Below, piece after piece: positions 16,180 to 24,603 of a stretch of DNA of 64,000 nt. Position numbers and translations under genes: made by a program. The stretch comes from Microcaldota archaeon (GTDB taxonomy: Archaea > Micrarchaeota > Micrarchaeia > Anstonellales > Bilamarchaeaceae). Under the pieces are notes generated by a model. The model saw only the letters and a program-made list of their open reading frames with translations, ran no database searches and was not told where the DNA came from. How positions within the stretch are numbered: position 1 is the stretch's first letter; every line of letters begins with the position of its first letter. The stretch is taken from positions 1 through 64,000 of the forward strand of contig JAHJCT010000017.1 of the NCBI GenBank assembly GCA_018812715.1, written 5' to 3'.

Positions 16180-17778
16180 TCACTTTTTACATGCTTTCAT
16201 AAATTCAACAAAAATAGGTGCTGGCTCTTCTAATCTGCTTTTCAATTCTATATGTGGCTGTGTTGCTATTCCAAAACCATTTTTCCATTCTGCAATTTCT
16301 ACTATATTATAGGTCGGATGAACCCCTGAGATTACAAGTCCTTTTTCCTCTAATCTTGCAACATAATTCGGATTTACTTCAAATCTATGTCTGTGCCTTT
16401 CGGATATAGTATCTTTCTTATACGCTTTGTGTGCAATCGTCCCTTTCTTAAGCACACATTCATATGCTCCAAGCCTCATCGTTCCTCCCATTTTTGAAAT
16501 CTGCTGCTGCTCAGGCAGAAGATCAATTACTGGGTGTTCTGTTTTTTTATCGAATTCAGTAGAATTGGCATCTTTCATTCCACAAACATTACGTGCATAC
16601 TCAACTACCATCAATTGAAGTCCCAAACACAAGCCAAGAAATGCCTTTCCATTTTCTCTTGCATATTCTATTGCCTTAATCTTTCCTTCAATTCCCCTAC
16701 TTCCAAATCCGCCTGGCACAATGATGCCATCATATTCTTTAAGTACTGTGGCAACATCATCAATCTTCTCGAGTTCTGCACCTTCTACCCAGCCTATTTC
16801 AATACCACTATTTACTTCAGCCGCACTATGTACCAATGCTTCCTTTACACTTACATATGCATCTTTTACTGCAGTGTATTTTCCAACTATTGCTACTTTG
16901 ATTGGCCCATCTCTTGGTTTTATAATTTTGCCAACTTTATTTCTCCATTCTTTAAGCTCTGCTTCTTTACCATCTTTAAGTTCCAATTTTTTTGCCACTT
17001 GCTGATAAACATTTTGTTTTTCCAATACAAGTGGAAGTTCATATACTGTATGAAGTAATGGATCATCAATTACCGCTTCTTCATCAACATTACAATAAAG
17101 ACTAATCTTCTTTCTTGCATCAGCACTTAACTTTTCTTGCCCCCGCACAATTATCATATCTGGTTGGATACCGAGACTTTGCAACAATCTCGTTGCATGC
17201 TGCGTTGGTTTTGTTTTTTGTTCCCCAGGACTCAAACTTGGCACATATGTCAATTGAACAAATGCAACATTTTTCTTTTCAAATGAAAGTTGCCTCACTG
17301 CCTCAAGCACATAACCATTTTCAAGATCCCCAACTGTTCCACCTATCTCAACCAAAACAACATCCGCATTACTCTATTCAGCAACTTCCGTGAATCTTCT
17401 TTTTATCTCATCAGTAAGATGTGGGACGAACTGCACATCCCGCCCTAAATATTCTCCCTTTCGTTCTTTTTCAATAATTCTTTGGAAAAGTGACCCACCA
17501 GTAATAGAGGACATTCCTGTCATAGACTGATTCAGGAACCTTTCATAAGTTCCAAAATCCATATCCACTTCTCTGCCATCATCCAGTACAAAAACTTCTC
17601 CATGTCTGAATGGATTCATTGTGCCGCAATCAACATTCAAATAACCATCAAATTTAATCGGCACAACTCTATATCCTCTTGATTGCAGTAGTTTTGCTAT
17701 CGCCGAGGTTACAATACCTTTTCCAAGGCCAGACATTATTGATCCAGTGATTACGATAAAACGAGTTTTCTCTAGCAT
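16180..17778 (-). CDS. pyrG: CTP synthase, full length but split by one in-frame UAG
   Basis: It converts UTP, ATP and glutamine to CTP. The synthetase half begins MLEKTRFIVITGSIMSGLGKG (P-loop) and continues through FRHGEVFVLDDG to LTDEIKRRFTEVAE. A TAG codon at 17374-17376 then follows, and the same frame resumes with SNADVVLVEIGGTVGDLE. The glutaminase half keeps the Cys nucleophile (LGLCLGLQL), GGFGSRGIEGK, HRHRFEVNP and the His/Glu pair in TQPHIELKSR. With the UAG as one residue the protein is 532 codons, normal for PyrG. No frameshift or other damage is visible. Possible causes are a nonsense mutation, a sequencing error, readthrough, or two chains from reinitiation (a TTG at 17355). 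UAG ends many other genes here, so it is not globally recoded. Confidence 0.85.
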
Positions 17779-17828
17779 AGGATTCTTTTGTCTACTAGTT
17801 TTTTTAAACTTAACAACCTTTCTCTAGT

Positions 17829-18839
17829 ATGCCAAATGAAGAACCACAATACAAAGCCAAAATCCGAGTTATTGATTACAGCACTGAGCATATCCAAGAA
17901 TCTGAAGTAAAAACAGTTGCAGAATGCATGCCGCATGTAAAAAGTAAAAAATCAACAACGTGGATAAATATCGACGGTTTAAAGGATACCAAACTCTTAG
18001 AAGAATTTGGAGCTAATCTTAATCTGCATCCTCTTGTAGTAGAAGATATCTGCCATACTCGCCAACGTCCCAAAATGGAGGATTATGACGACTATCTTTA
18101 CATTGTTGCTAGAATGTTGTCTTACTCTGATAAATCAAATAGCATTGAAAGCGAACAAGTCAGCATAATAGTCGGGGAGACATACATTCTTTCAATACAA
18201 GAAAAAGAAGGCGATCTTTTTGATAATGTTCGCGAACGCATAAGAAAGGGAAAGATTCGTCGTACTGGCCCGGATTTTCTTGCTTATCTTCTTCTTGATA
18301 CAATTGTAGACAACTATTTTGCTATCCTTGAAAAAGTAGGTGAAAAAGTTGAATTACTAGAAGAGAGCGTTGTAAAAGACCCTTCACCGAAATCTCTCTT
18401 CAAAATTCGTGCTCTTAAAAGAGAAATGTTAAAACTACGAAAATCTGTCTGGCCTTTGAGAGAGCTCCTTCTCAATCTTGAAAGGGAAAGCACTGGGAAA
18501 GGGGCACTGATAAAAAAAGAAACCGCACTTTATCTTCGTGATGTTTATGACCACACCATCCAGGTCATTGATACAACTGAAACATTTAGGGATACAATCT
18601 CAGGCATGGTAGATATCTATCTCTCCAGCCTTAGCAATCGGATGAATGAAATAATGAAAGTTCTTACTGTCGTTGGTACGATTTTCATACCCCTCACTTT
18701 CATAACTGGAGTTTATGGTATGAATTTCAAACACATGCCAGAACTTGAACACACATTAGGATATCCCAGTGCCCTTCTTCTTATGTTTCTCTTAGCCGTA
18801 TTAATGCTTCTTTATTTCCGCCAAAAGAAATGGCTATAA
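17829..18839 (+). CDS. corA: CorA-type Mg2+/Co2+ transporter
   Basis: This pentameric membrane channel imports divalent metal ions, chiefly Mg2+. The 336-residue protein has a large cytoplasmic N-terminal domain with a long stalk helix (about residues 150-270). Two C-terminal membrane helices follow, with the diagnostic signature YGMNF at the end of the first (TFITGVYGMNFKHMP) and a basic tail RQKKWL. The start MPNEEPQYKAK follows a 50-bp divergent promoter gap shared with pyrG. It is first of four same-strand membrane protein genes (corA, mscS, a cation exchanger and a small membrane protein) with gaps of 4-22 bp, which probably form an ion-homeostasis operon. Confidence 0.94.
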   Translation: MPNEEPQYKAKIRVIDYSTEHIQESEVKTVAECMPHVKSKKSTTWINIDGLKDTKLLEEFGANLNLHPLVVEDICHTRQRPKMEDYDDYLYIVARMLSYSDKSNSIESEQVSIIVGETYILSIQEKEGDLFDNVRERIRKGKIRRTGPDFLAYLLLDTIVDNYFAILEKVGEKVELLEESVVKDPSPKSLFKIRALKREMLKLRKSVWPLRELLLNLERESTGKGALIKKETALYLRDVYDHTIQVIDTTETFRDTISGMVDIYLSSLSNRMNEIMKVLTVVGTIFIPLTFITGVYGMNFKHMPELEHTLGYPSALLLMFLLAVLMLLYFRQKKWL

Positions 18840-18861
18840 ACATTGTAGGTGCAGACTCATT

Positions 18862-19797
18862 ATGATCGGTAGAATAATCATGCTTCTTTTTCTTCTGGCC
18901 ATTTCAATTCTGTTATGGTTTGTTAATTTAGAGTATCAAAATACCTATCTCGAAAAAAGTTTTTCAACAGTTTTTGTGCTCGCAATATTATATTTCATCT
19001 TTAAACTCGTCTTTGAAGAAATTCTGATAAAGAAAATCAAAGAATCAAAAGCAAGGTATTCGCTTAGGAAAACCGTATCTGTTATCTACTTTTTTGTAGT
19101 CATAATTACTTTAGTTGCTGTTTGGATAGAGAGTCCAGAAGCATTGCTTGTTACTTATGGTCTTATAGCCGCAGGTATTGCAGTTGCTTTGCAGGACCTG
19201 TTCAAGAGCCTTGCCGGAGGCGTCATACTCCTGCTGTTTCATCCATATAAAATTGGAGATCGAATAGAAATAAATTCCAAACACGGCGATGTTATAGATA
19301 TCGACATTCTATATACTACTCTTCTTGAAATTCGTGAATGGGTTGAAGGTGATCAGGCAACTGGCAGACTCACAATAATACCTAATAATTACGTTCTCTC
19401 AGGTGTAGTGAACAACTACACAAAAGATAATGATTTTATCTGGGACGAAATCTGGATCCCACTTACGTATGACAGCAATTGGAAGGCAGCTTCGGATATG
19501 ATCACAAAAATTGTCAAAAATGAAACAAAAAACGCAGCCAAAAAAGCTAGTGAAGACCTAACCCACATACAAGAACAATATTATCTTTCCAAAAGACCAG
19601 TAGAGCCTCAAATTTTCATGAAATTAACAGACAATTGGATCAGTCTTCATGTTAGATATGTAACCCATACTAGAGAAAGAAGACAGACAAATGCAAATCT
19701 GTCAAGACTTATTCTTCAGGCAATAGAAAAATCTAAAAAGGTGAAGATTGCATCTACAACAATTGACATTGTTGGTTTTCCGCGCTTGAAGAAGTGA
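18862..19797 (+). CDS. MscS-family mechanosensitive ion channel
   Basis: This channel releases small solutes on osmotic downshock. The 311-residue protein has transmembrane helices near residues 3-20, 33-52 and 70-88. The pore helix follows with a Gly/Ala-rich pattern (YGLIAAGIAVALQDLFKSLAGG), then the beta domain (HPYKIGDRIEI, TIIPNNYVLSGVVNNYT). The last 110 residues form the cytoplasmic alpha-beta region. It begins 22 bp after corA and ends 4 bp before the exchanger gene, in the same apparent operon. Confidence 0.93.
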   Translation: MIGRIIMLLFLLAISILLWFVNLEYQNTYLEKSFSTVFVLAILYFIFKLVFEEILIKKIKESKARYSLRKTVSVIYFFVVIITLVAVWIESPEALLVTYGLIAAGIAVALQDLFKSLAGGVILLLFHPYKIGDRIEINSKHGDVIDIDILYTTLLEIREWVEGDQATGRLTIIPNNYVLSGVVNNYTKDNDFIWDEIWIPLTYDSNWKAASDMITKIVKNETKNAAKKASEDLTHIQEQYYLSKRPVEPQIFMKLTDNWISLHVRYVTHTRERRQTNANLSRLILQAIEKSKKVKIASTTIDIVGFPRLKK

Positions 19798-19801
19798 TCT
19801 G

Positions 19802-20761
19802 ATGATTATAGTACTTATCACACTTCTTTTTTCTATCGCGGTTTTATCTAAATCTTCTGAAGTACTTATAGATAGTGCAGTAAAACTTTCCAGATTCTTC
19901 AAAATAAATCAGCTTGCCATTGGTTTTCTTCTTGTTGCTGTTGCCACAAGTCTGCCAGAACTTTCTGTTTCTATTACCTCTTCTATGATTGGTGAAGGTG
20001 GTATTTCTGCTGGTAATGTTTTTGGTTCAAACATAGCAAACATTCTTGTCATTCTCGGAGTTGGAGCATTTTTCTATGGGATAAAAATAAGTCCTTCTAA
20101 TCTTAAGGACATCGCTCTTATCGTTCTTCTTACGACTGTTATCTCAGTTTATATTGTTTTCAATAGTTCAGTCCAGTCCAAAGCATTAAATTTCATCGAA
20201 GGTGCCATACTACTACTTATATTTTGTATTTATGTTTGGGATATTCTTAGAAAAAAGAAGCTTGATGATGGGAGGCCAAAATTCAATATAACAAAAGAAG
20301 TGGCATTAAGGGCATTTCTGTTTTTTGGTGCCAGTATACTTTTAGTTATCATAAGCTCTGCATTTGTTGTTGATGCTGCAGTTGAAATTGCCATTTCACT
20401 TGGTATAGCCCAAAGTTTCATTGGTGCGACTATCATTGCTCTCGGAACCTCGTTACCTGAATTAAGTGTTGCACTTCAGGCCCTAAGAAAAAAACACTAT
20501 GGCTTGGTGCTAGGCAATGTTATCGGAAGCAATATGACAAATCTTACTCTTGTTCTTGGTGCAGCATCAGTAATAAATCCGATTAATGTTCAGCTCCCTG
20601 TTTTCATTGCAGCCCTTCTTTTTGCTGTTGTTGCTAATAGTCTTCTCTTTTACATTGCAGCAATTCATAAGAAAATAGAAAGATTTGGTGGTTTGTTTTT
20701 CCTTTTCATTTATCTGCTCTATCTTGTTGTAATCTTCGGGCTTCAAGTAACTACTATTTAA
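19802..20761 (+). CDS. Ca2+/cation antiporter (CaCA family, YrbG-like)
   Basis: It exchanges Ca2+ against Na+ or H+ across the membrane. The 319-residue length and about ten membrane helices fit the prokaryotic CaCA fold with two inverted alpha repeats. The first repeat reads VAVATSLPELSVSITSS with GNVFGSNIANILVILG, the second ATIIALGTSLPELSVAL with GNVIGSNMTNLTLVLG. The acidic Glu in each LPELSV motif is the ion-binding residue. The cytoplasmic loop between halves is short (RKKKLDDGRPKFN), so it lacks the regulatory loop of eukaryotic NCX. It is third gene of the ion-transport operon. Confidence 0.94.
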   Translation: MIIVLITLLFSIAVLSKSSEVLIDSAVKLSRFFKINQLAIGFLLVAVATSLPELSVSITSSMIGEGGISAGNVFGSNIANILVILGVGAFFYGIKISPSNLKDIALIVLLTTVISVYIVFNSSVQSKALNFIEGAILLLIFCIYVWDILRKKKLDDGRPKFNITKEVALRAFLFFGASILLVIISSAFVVDAAVEIAISLGIAQSFIGATIIALGTSLPELSVALQALRKKHYGLVLGNVIGSNMTNLTLVLGAASVINPINVQLPVFIAALLFAVVANSLLFYIAAIHKKIERFGGLFFLFIYLLYLVVIFGLQVTTI

Positions 20762-20783
20762 TTCTTTTTTATGATGTTTATCC

Positions 20784-21206
20784 ATGGTGAGTAAAAAACA
20801 TTTCAAATGGGCTTTAATCGCACCACTCGTTTTTATAGTTCTGGCCATTCTTACAACAGTTATTTTCCTTCTCACTCCCACTATAATCGGAGCACTTATG
20901 GGAAATTCCTATCCAAATCCAAATCCATGTGAGCCTCCCAGCAACACAGGTACAACCGCTAATATTTCATTTGCTCTTTTCAACCTTTGTGCAAGTACTC
21001 AATCATTTCTTGGCGTAACTATAATGATCTTTATTGTGCTCGCGGCGTTGCTATCTTTTATCCCAATGGCACTTACGATAATTGATGTAGTAAAATCAGA
21101 ACAACCATCTAGTGAAAAAGCAATCTGGGTAGTACTCACCCTAATCTTCGGTTGGTTTGCTGCGGCAGTCTACTATCTCACTAAGGTACGCTCAAAAGAA
21201 AATTAG
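20784..21206 (+). CDS. Small three-helix membrane protein, unknown
   Basis: The 140-residue protein has membrane helices at about 8-38, 73-100 and 112-132, and a Pro/Asn/Cys-containing extracellular loop (NPNPCEPPSNTGT). The last helix (KAIWVVLTLIFGWFAAAVYYL) resembles the PLDc_N-type membrane pair found in short archaeal and bacterial proteins of unknown role. It lies 22 bp after the exchanger, in the same direction. Its last 4 bp overlap the stop of the oppositely oriented HTH regulator. Confidence 0.65.
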   Translation: MVSKKHFKWALIAPLVFIVLAILTTVIFLLTPTIIGALMGNSYPNPNPCEPPSNTGTTANISFALFNLCASTQSFLGVTIMIFIVLAALLSFIPMALTIIDVVKSEQPSSEKAIWVVLTLIFGWFAAAVYYLTKVRSKEN

Positions 21207-21877
21207 ATTCTGTTCAGTGCGTCCTTAATATTCTCAATAGATTTTTTTGTCACAATCATTGGAATTCGTTCACGATCAGATATCTTTACTGCCAGTTTAT
21301 CTACTTTTTCTGGGCTAATATTATGCAAAACTATAGCAGATGGTTTTGTCGGACTTACCCGAACCACTACAAATGGACTTCTGCCTGTGCTTACACCCGT
21401 GAAAATAAACACCCTCTCATTAACATTTCCATAAAGGTTCTGAAAATATGAGAATGGCATATCAAGTATCACTTTGATACTATCTATCAAAGTATAGCCA
21501 TACACTTTCTTTGATTCAATCATATCCGCATTTGTAATTATTTTGCCACCGATGAGTCCTACAAAATCTTTCAAAGATATTGAGCGGGCAAATTCATGCA
21601 CTTCAAAATATTCATTTACTGGCTTTTCTTTTTCTCTGAATTTCTGCGTTATTGTTCCTCCTTTCATCTGATCTATTTCAAAAAGTGCGTTCACAAATCT
21701 TCTGATGACCTGGGCACCAGGAGATTTTCTCCTATTCCCTTCATAATCACTTATAGTTGAAACAGTTATCCCAAGAAATTTTGCAAATTCAATCTGAGAA
21801 ATATTGAAAATTTCTCTCCACTTTCTCATAGTTGCGCCTGGGTCTTCTGAAAGTGCAATTTCTCCTGCGATTTCCAT
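21203..21877 (-). CDS. HTH (XRE-type) transcriptional regulator, COG1709-like
   Basis: This is a predicted archaeal transcription regulator. An N-terminal helix-turn-helix covers about residues 20-75 (MRKWREIFNISQIEFAKFLG, then VSTISDYEGNRR). A C-terminal domain of about 130 residues (FVGLIGGKIITN..., VFIFTGVSTGRSPFVVVRV) resembles a ligand or protein-binding module. I chose the ATG at 21877 because an upstream open reading frame ends 2 nt before it; a TTG at 21892 in the same frame is the alternative. The gene is preceded by a 33-bp repeat copy, a palindrome and a second copy, which suggests autoregulation. It is convergent with the small membrane gene at 20784. Confidence 0.85.
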   Translation of the reverse strand: MEIAGEIALSEDPGATMRKWREIFNISQIEFAKFLGITVSTISDYEGNRRKSPGAQVIRRFVNALFEIDQMKGGTITQKFREKEKPVNEYFEVHEFARSISLKDFVGLIGGKIITNADMIESKKVYGYTLIDSIKVILDMPFSYFQNLYGNVNERVFIFTGVSTGRSPFVVVRVSPTKPSAIVLHNISPEKVDKLAVKISDRERIPMIVTKKSIENIKDALNRI

Positions 21878-21902
21878 TTTTATCTTTTCCAATCAATACA
21901 CC
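21870..21902. repeat. 33-bp direct repeat, copy 1 (spans regulator start)
   Basis: An exact 33-bp match to 21938-21970, displaced by 68 bp in the same orientation. This copy carries the translation start region of the HTH regulator gene. Confidence 0.9.
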
Positions 21903-21945
21903 AAGAAAATGGAATGCTTTGAACGAAGTTCAAACAAATTTCCAT
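21880..21945 (-). other. Upstream ORF of 21 codons, coupled to the HTH regulator
   Basis: It begins at the ATG supplied by repeat copy 2 and runs 21 sense codons, with predicted peptide MEICLNFVQSIPFSWCIDWKR. Its TAA lies just 2 nt ahead of the regulator's ATG. It arises from the duplication and reads across the palindrome. Whether it is translated is unknown; the spacing would permit termination-reinitiation. Confidence 0.35.
21918..21934. promoter_or_regulatory. Palindrome between the two repeat copies, possible operator or hairpin
   Basis: TTTGAACGAAGTTCAAA has two perfect 7-bp arms around a 3-nt centre. It sits exactly between the two 33-bp repeats, downstream of a TATA-like GATATAAAG at about 22000 on the minus strand. 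It would lie in the leader of the regulator transcript, either as a dimer-binding operator or as an RNA hairpin. Confidence 0.5.
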
Positions 21946-21970
21946 TTTTATCTTTTCCAATCAATACACC
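21938..21970. repeat. 33-bp direct repeat, copy 2
   Basis: Identical to 21870-21902. It provides a second ATG in the same sequence context, 68 bp upstream of the regulator's own start. Confidence 0.9.
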
Positions 21971-22037
21971 TAACATAGCAGCTTATATCACAAATCTTTA
22001 TATCTCTTTCGTCTATTGCCACTCCTATGTTCGGCAG

Positions 22038-22409
22038 TTATGCTGGCACTATGCAGTCGTCTAGACTAAGCCCCATCTCATTGTACATTATCTGACCGCA
22101 GTTCTCAACACATGTGCCTGGACCTGAATAATCTGTATATGTGCATTCCTCTTCACAGACATATCTAATCGTATATTCATATGGGCAACAGCTGTTTGGG
22201 TCAACGCCTTCTGATGCGAATATATTCTCGCATTGCTCTACACATGCTTGGTAGTCACCAGAAGAAATTACATTGCATGATTTTTGGCATGATTGAGTAT
22301 ATGTGGGCCCAGTACAGAATGCAGAGGATCCTCCTTCTGTTGCCAAACAACAACACCCTGATAATATCACTGCAAAAGCCGTAAAGACGAATAAAATTTT
22401 TGATGACAT
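22038..22409 (-). CDS. Cys-rich secreted or lipid-anchored small protein
   Basis: The 123-residue protein starts with a signal sequence (MSSKILFVFTAFAVILSG) followed by CCCL, which could be a lipobox-like anchor site. About 17 cysteines are spaced through the rest (QSCQKSCNV, ACVEQCENI, VCEEECTY, CVENCGQ), suggesting repeated CxxxC pairs that form disulfides outside the cell. No named family is recognised. It lies alone between the regulator and a divergent membrane gene. The exported thioredoxin-like protein at 62275 is a conceivable folding partner, but that is speculation. Confidence 0.75.
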   Translation of the reverse strand: MSSKILFVFTAFAVILSGCCCLATEGGSSAFCTGPTYTQSCQKSCNVISSGDYQACVEQCENIFASEGVDPNSCCPYEYTIRYVCEEECTYTDYSGPGTCVENCGQIMYNEMGLSLDDCIVPA

Positions 22410-22477
22410 GCTAAATTTAAACTAGCGTAAATTTTAAATCCACCAGCTTTATAAACAAATACTGGTAGAGGGTAATT

Positions 22478-22951
22478 ATGGGATACAATATTGTTGCTGA
22501 TTTCTTTAATATGATTGATATTTCTCTTTTTGACAATGCAACAATTCTTCTAATAATCTGTTTTGTGATATGGGAACTTCCACGTTCACTTGGTATACTT
22601 TCCAAAGAATATACTGAAGGGCTTTATCCAGAAAATGGACGTGTTATTGATTTTACTCTTTTTGTAATTGGCATTGCAACAATATTTTTTGTATTATTAA
22701 CCAATGCAACCAATATCGTTCTATTCCTTAAAACCCCCGGTATTACTGCCTTCTTTCTAATACTTATGGTAGTAATACCTCTGATAATCGCTCTAGGATT
22801 TCTAAAAAGAATCTTCCAGAGGATAGAGGCCCACGATTCAATAACCATATTTCTTACACACGCTTTTCTTGATCTTATGCATACTATTTTCCACATTGTA
22901 CTGGTAATTCTTGTGATTCCTTCACTGGGATATCTGGTTGTTGGCGGTTAA
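22478..22951 (+). CDS. Multi-pass membrane protein, unknown
   Basis: The 157-residue protein has four to five hydrophobic helices (FDNATILLIICFVIW, VIDFTLFVIGIATIFFVLL, ITAFFLILMVVIPLIIALGFL, DLMHTIFHIVLVILVIPSL) with few charged loops. No catalytic motif or family is recognised. It is followed closely by another small membrane gene at 23004, and both end at the convergent purQ. Confidence 0.7.
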   Translation: MGYNIVADFFNMIDISLFDNATILLIICFVIWELPRSLGILSKEYTEGLYPENGRVIDFTLFVIGIATIFFVLLTNATNIVLFLKTPGITAFFLILMVVIPLIIALGFLKRIFQRIEAHDSITIFLTHAFLDLMHTIFHIVLVILVIPSLGYLVVGG

Positions 22952-23003
22952 ATCCCCATATGTTATAAAAGGTTTCTGTTTGTATTTTTATACGGTGATA
23001 TTT

Positions 23004-23231
23004 ATGCCTCCAAGAAAGAAATCTAAAAAAGTTGCAAAACCATCTCCAAAATGTTGCGGAGAAAATCCCCATTTACCAGGCTATCTTCTAATCGCATTTG
23101 GCCTTTTGGCATTGCCTCTTAACTTTGGTCTTATTCCAGGCCTAGAATGGGCAAAGGCATGGCCACTCTTGCTAGTACTATTCGGAATTGCAATGGTTGT
23201 AAAAACAGTTCTCGCAAAAGGCCGCTTCTAA
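23004..23231 (+). CDS. Small membrane protein with LiaF/DUF5668-like helices
   Basis: The start at 23004 gives MPPRKKSKKVAKPSPKCC, a basic cytoplasmic N-terminus. The 75-residue protein then has two membrane helices (PGYLLIAFGLLALPLNFGLI and WPLLLVLFGIAMVVKTVL) separated by a short PGLEWAKA loop. The layout resembles the LiaI/LiaF-type membrane region (DUF5668). The frame extends upstream to 22938 but those residues overlap the preceding gene and look spurious. Its stop overlaps the purQ stop by 4 bp on the other strand. Confidence 0.65.
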   Translation: MPPRKKSKKVAKPSPKCCGENPHLPGYLLIAFGLLALPLNFGLIPGLEWAKAWPLLLVLFGIAMVVKTVLAKGRF

Positions 23232-23989
23232 TCAAAATATTTTACTGCATTCTTGAATATTCTCAATCCCAGCGGTTCTTTTACATTTCCTTTTATCCAG
23301 TATGGACAGTTTTCAACAATATTAAATGCCTCTGGATGTGGCATCATACCAAAAATCCGTCCTGTCCTATCACAGATTCCCGCAATGTTCTCAACTGAAC
23401 CATTTGGATTATGCGGGTAGCCCGCCAATTCTCCGTCTTTATCTGTATACTGAAATACAATCTGATTTTTCTCTTTCAATTCCTTTAGTACATTCACATC
23501 CTTTGGTATGAATTTCCCTTCTCCATGCCTCACAGGAACAAGTAGATAATCAATATCTTTTGTAAATACACACGGCGAGCTCTTGTTTGCTTTTAATATT
23601 ACCCACCGATCTTCAAAATGGCCAGAATCATTTGCTATAAGCGTAATCCGTTGTTTGAAATCAGGCTCCGGAAGAAGACCCATTTTTACTAACATCTGAA
23701 ATCCATTACATATGCCAAGAACGAGCTTATTCTGACTTATGAACTCTTGAAGTGGTTGACGCAATCTGAATTTCATCTTATTAGAAAAAACCTTACCTGA
23801 ACCGAGATCATCGCCAAAAGAGAACCCGCCAGGAAGCATGAGCATATTGTACTCTTTGAGTATTTCCGGATTATCAAGAACTTTATTCAAATGAACAATA
23901 TCTGCTTTGCCGCCGCTCTTCTCAATCGAATATTTACTCTCAGCTTCGCAATTTACACCATAACCATGGAGCACTAGTGCTTTCAACAT
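23228..23989 (-). CDS. purQ: Phosphoribosylformylglycinamidine synthase, glutaminase subunit
   Basis: It supplies ammonia from glutamine to PurL for step 4 of purine synthesis. I start it at MLKALVLHGYGVNCE (23989); the upstream MITNLFH extension is unlike the family. It is a class I glutamine amidotransferase: the Cys nucleophile sits in LGICNGFQML near residue 95 and the His/Glu pair in MMPHPEAFN near the C-terminus. PGGFSFGDDLGSGK is PurQ-specific. At 253 residues it is the slightly long archaeal/proteobacterial-type form. purL and purS are not in the window. Its start codon lies 11 bp downstream of the end of the PQ-loop gene. Confidence 0.92.
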   Translation of the reverse strand: MLKALVLHGYGVNCEAESKYSIEKSGGKADIVHLNKVLDNPEILKEYNMLMLPGGFSFGDDLGSGKVFSNKMKFRLRQPLQEFISQNKLVLGICNGFQMLVKMGLLPEPDFKQRITLIANDSGHFEDRWVILKANKSSPCVFTKDIDYLLVPVRHGEGKFIPKDVNVLKELKEKNQIVFQYTDKDGELAGYPHNPNGSVENIAGICDRTGRIFGMMPHPEAFNIVENCPYWIKGNVKEPLGLRIFKNAVKYFD

Positions 23990-23999
23990 ATGAAACAGA

Positions 24000-24599
24000 T
24001 TAGTGATCAAAAAATAAAAAAGCGCTCCTTTTTTTCTGTGGCCTCATTAAAAGGAAAAGCACCACACTTTCAACGATACACATATAGACGGGATAAATTG
24101 CTATTTCGAATATCCAACTCTCTATTGCAATAAGATTCAACAATGCAGCAACAAAAAATATCAACCACGATACCCTGTCTTCACTCTGTGGTTTGAAATA
24201 TGCCTTCTTTACTGTTGGCAATACGCCCATTGCATCTATGAATATCGTCAATACTAATGTAATAATCGGAGCATTAAATGCCCACCACATCGCCGCAGCA
24301 AATATCGCTCCTATGATGCAAGAAATGTCAAATCTATTCCATCCACCTTCACCGTATTTGAAGGATAGTAGGCCAATTACAAAAGGCCCTATTACATAGC
24401 TTAACGTTAACCACGCCGTATCAGTTGCCCCTACTGCGTAATAACTGGCCGAAATAATTACCCCTAAAAAAGTCCAAATCCACCACGATGCTCTATTTGG
24501 TTTTGTTTTTCTTTTTATGGTACTAATAATGTATGGAACAAATGCCGCAAGACCCAGGATGCCTGCAGCCATTCCTGCAATTGAGGTTAATTCTGACAA
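24000..24599 (-). CDS. PQ-loop/SWEET-like seven-helix membrane protein
   Basis: The 199-residue protein has about seven membrane helices with two copies of a PQ-loop-like motif. One is FVPYIISTIKRKTKPNRASWW near residues 21-41, the other VLPTVKKAYFKPQSEDRVSW near 127-146. In both, a Pro precedes a basic helix end followed by Ser-Trp. That internal repeat is typical of PQ-loop and semiSWEET/SWEET transporters, which move sugars, amino acids or other small molecules. The substrate cannot be read from sequence. It lies between the vapC-like gene and purQ on the same strand. Confidence 0.65.
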   Translation of the reverse strand: MSELTSIAGMAAGILGLAAFVPYIISTIKRKTKPNRASWWIWTFLGVIISASYYAVGATDTAWLTLSYVIGPFVIGLLSFKYGEGGWNRFDISCIIGAIFAAAMWWAFNAPIITLVLTIFIDAMGVLPTVKKAYFKPQSEDRVSWLIFFVAALLNLIAIESWIFEIAIYPVYMCIVESVVLFLLMRPQKKRSAFLFFDH

Positions 24600-24603
24600 A
24601 AAA

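Noticed and set aside
16100-16185. Possible second tRNA-like acceptor pairing (TGGGCCT with GGGCCCA) upstream of the endonuclease gene
   Set aside because: Seven acceptor-like pairs can be drawn, but no T arm with TTCRANY loop and no anticodon arm fit. GGGCCC is self-complementary, so the pairing is likely chance.
16534-17058. 174-codon open frame antisense to pyrG
   Set aside because: Phe/Tyr/Cys-rich translation typical of antisense frames; no independent support.
17374-17376. Genome-wide UAG recoding (for example pyrrolysine) as explanation for pyrG
   Set aside because: TAG ends many clearly complete genes in this window at family-typical lengths, so general recoding is unlikely. A local event remains possible.
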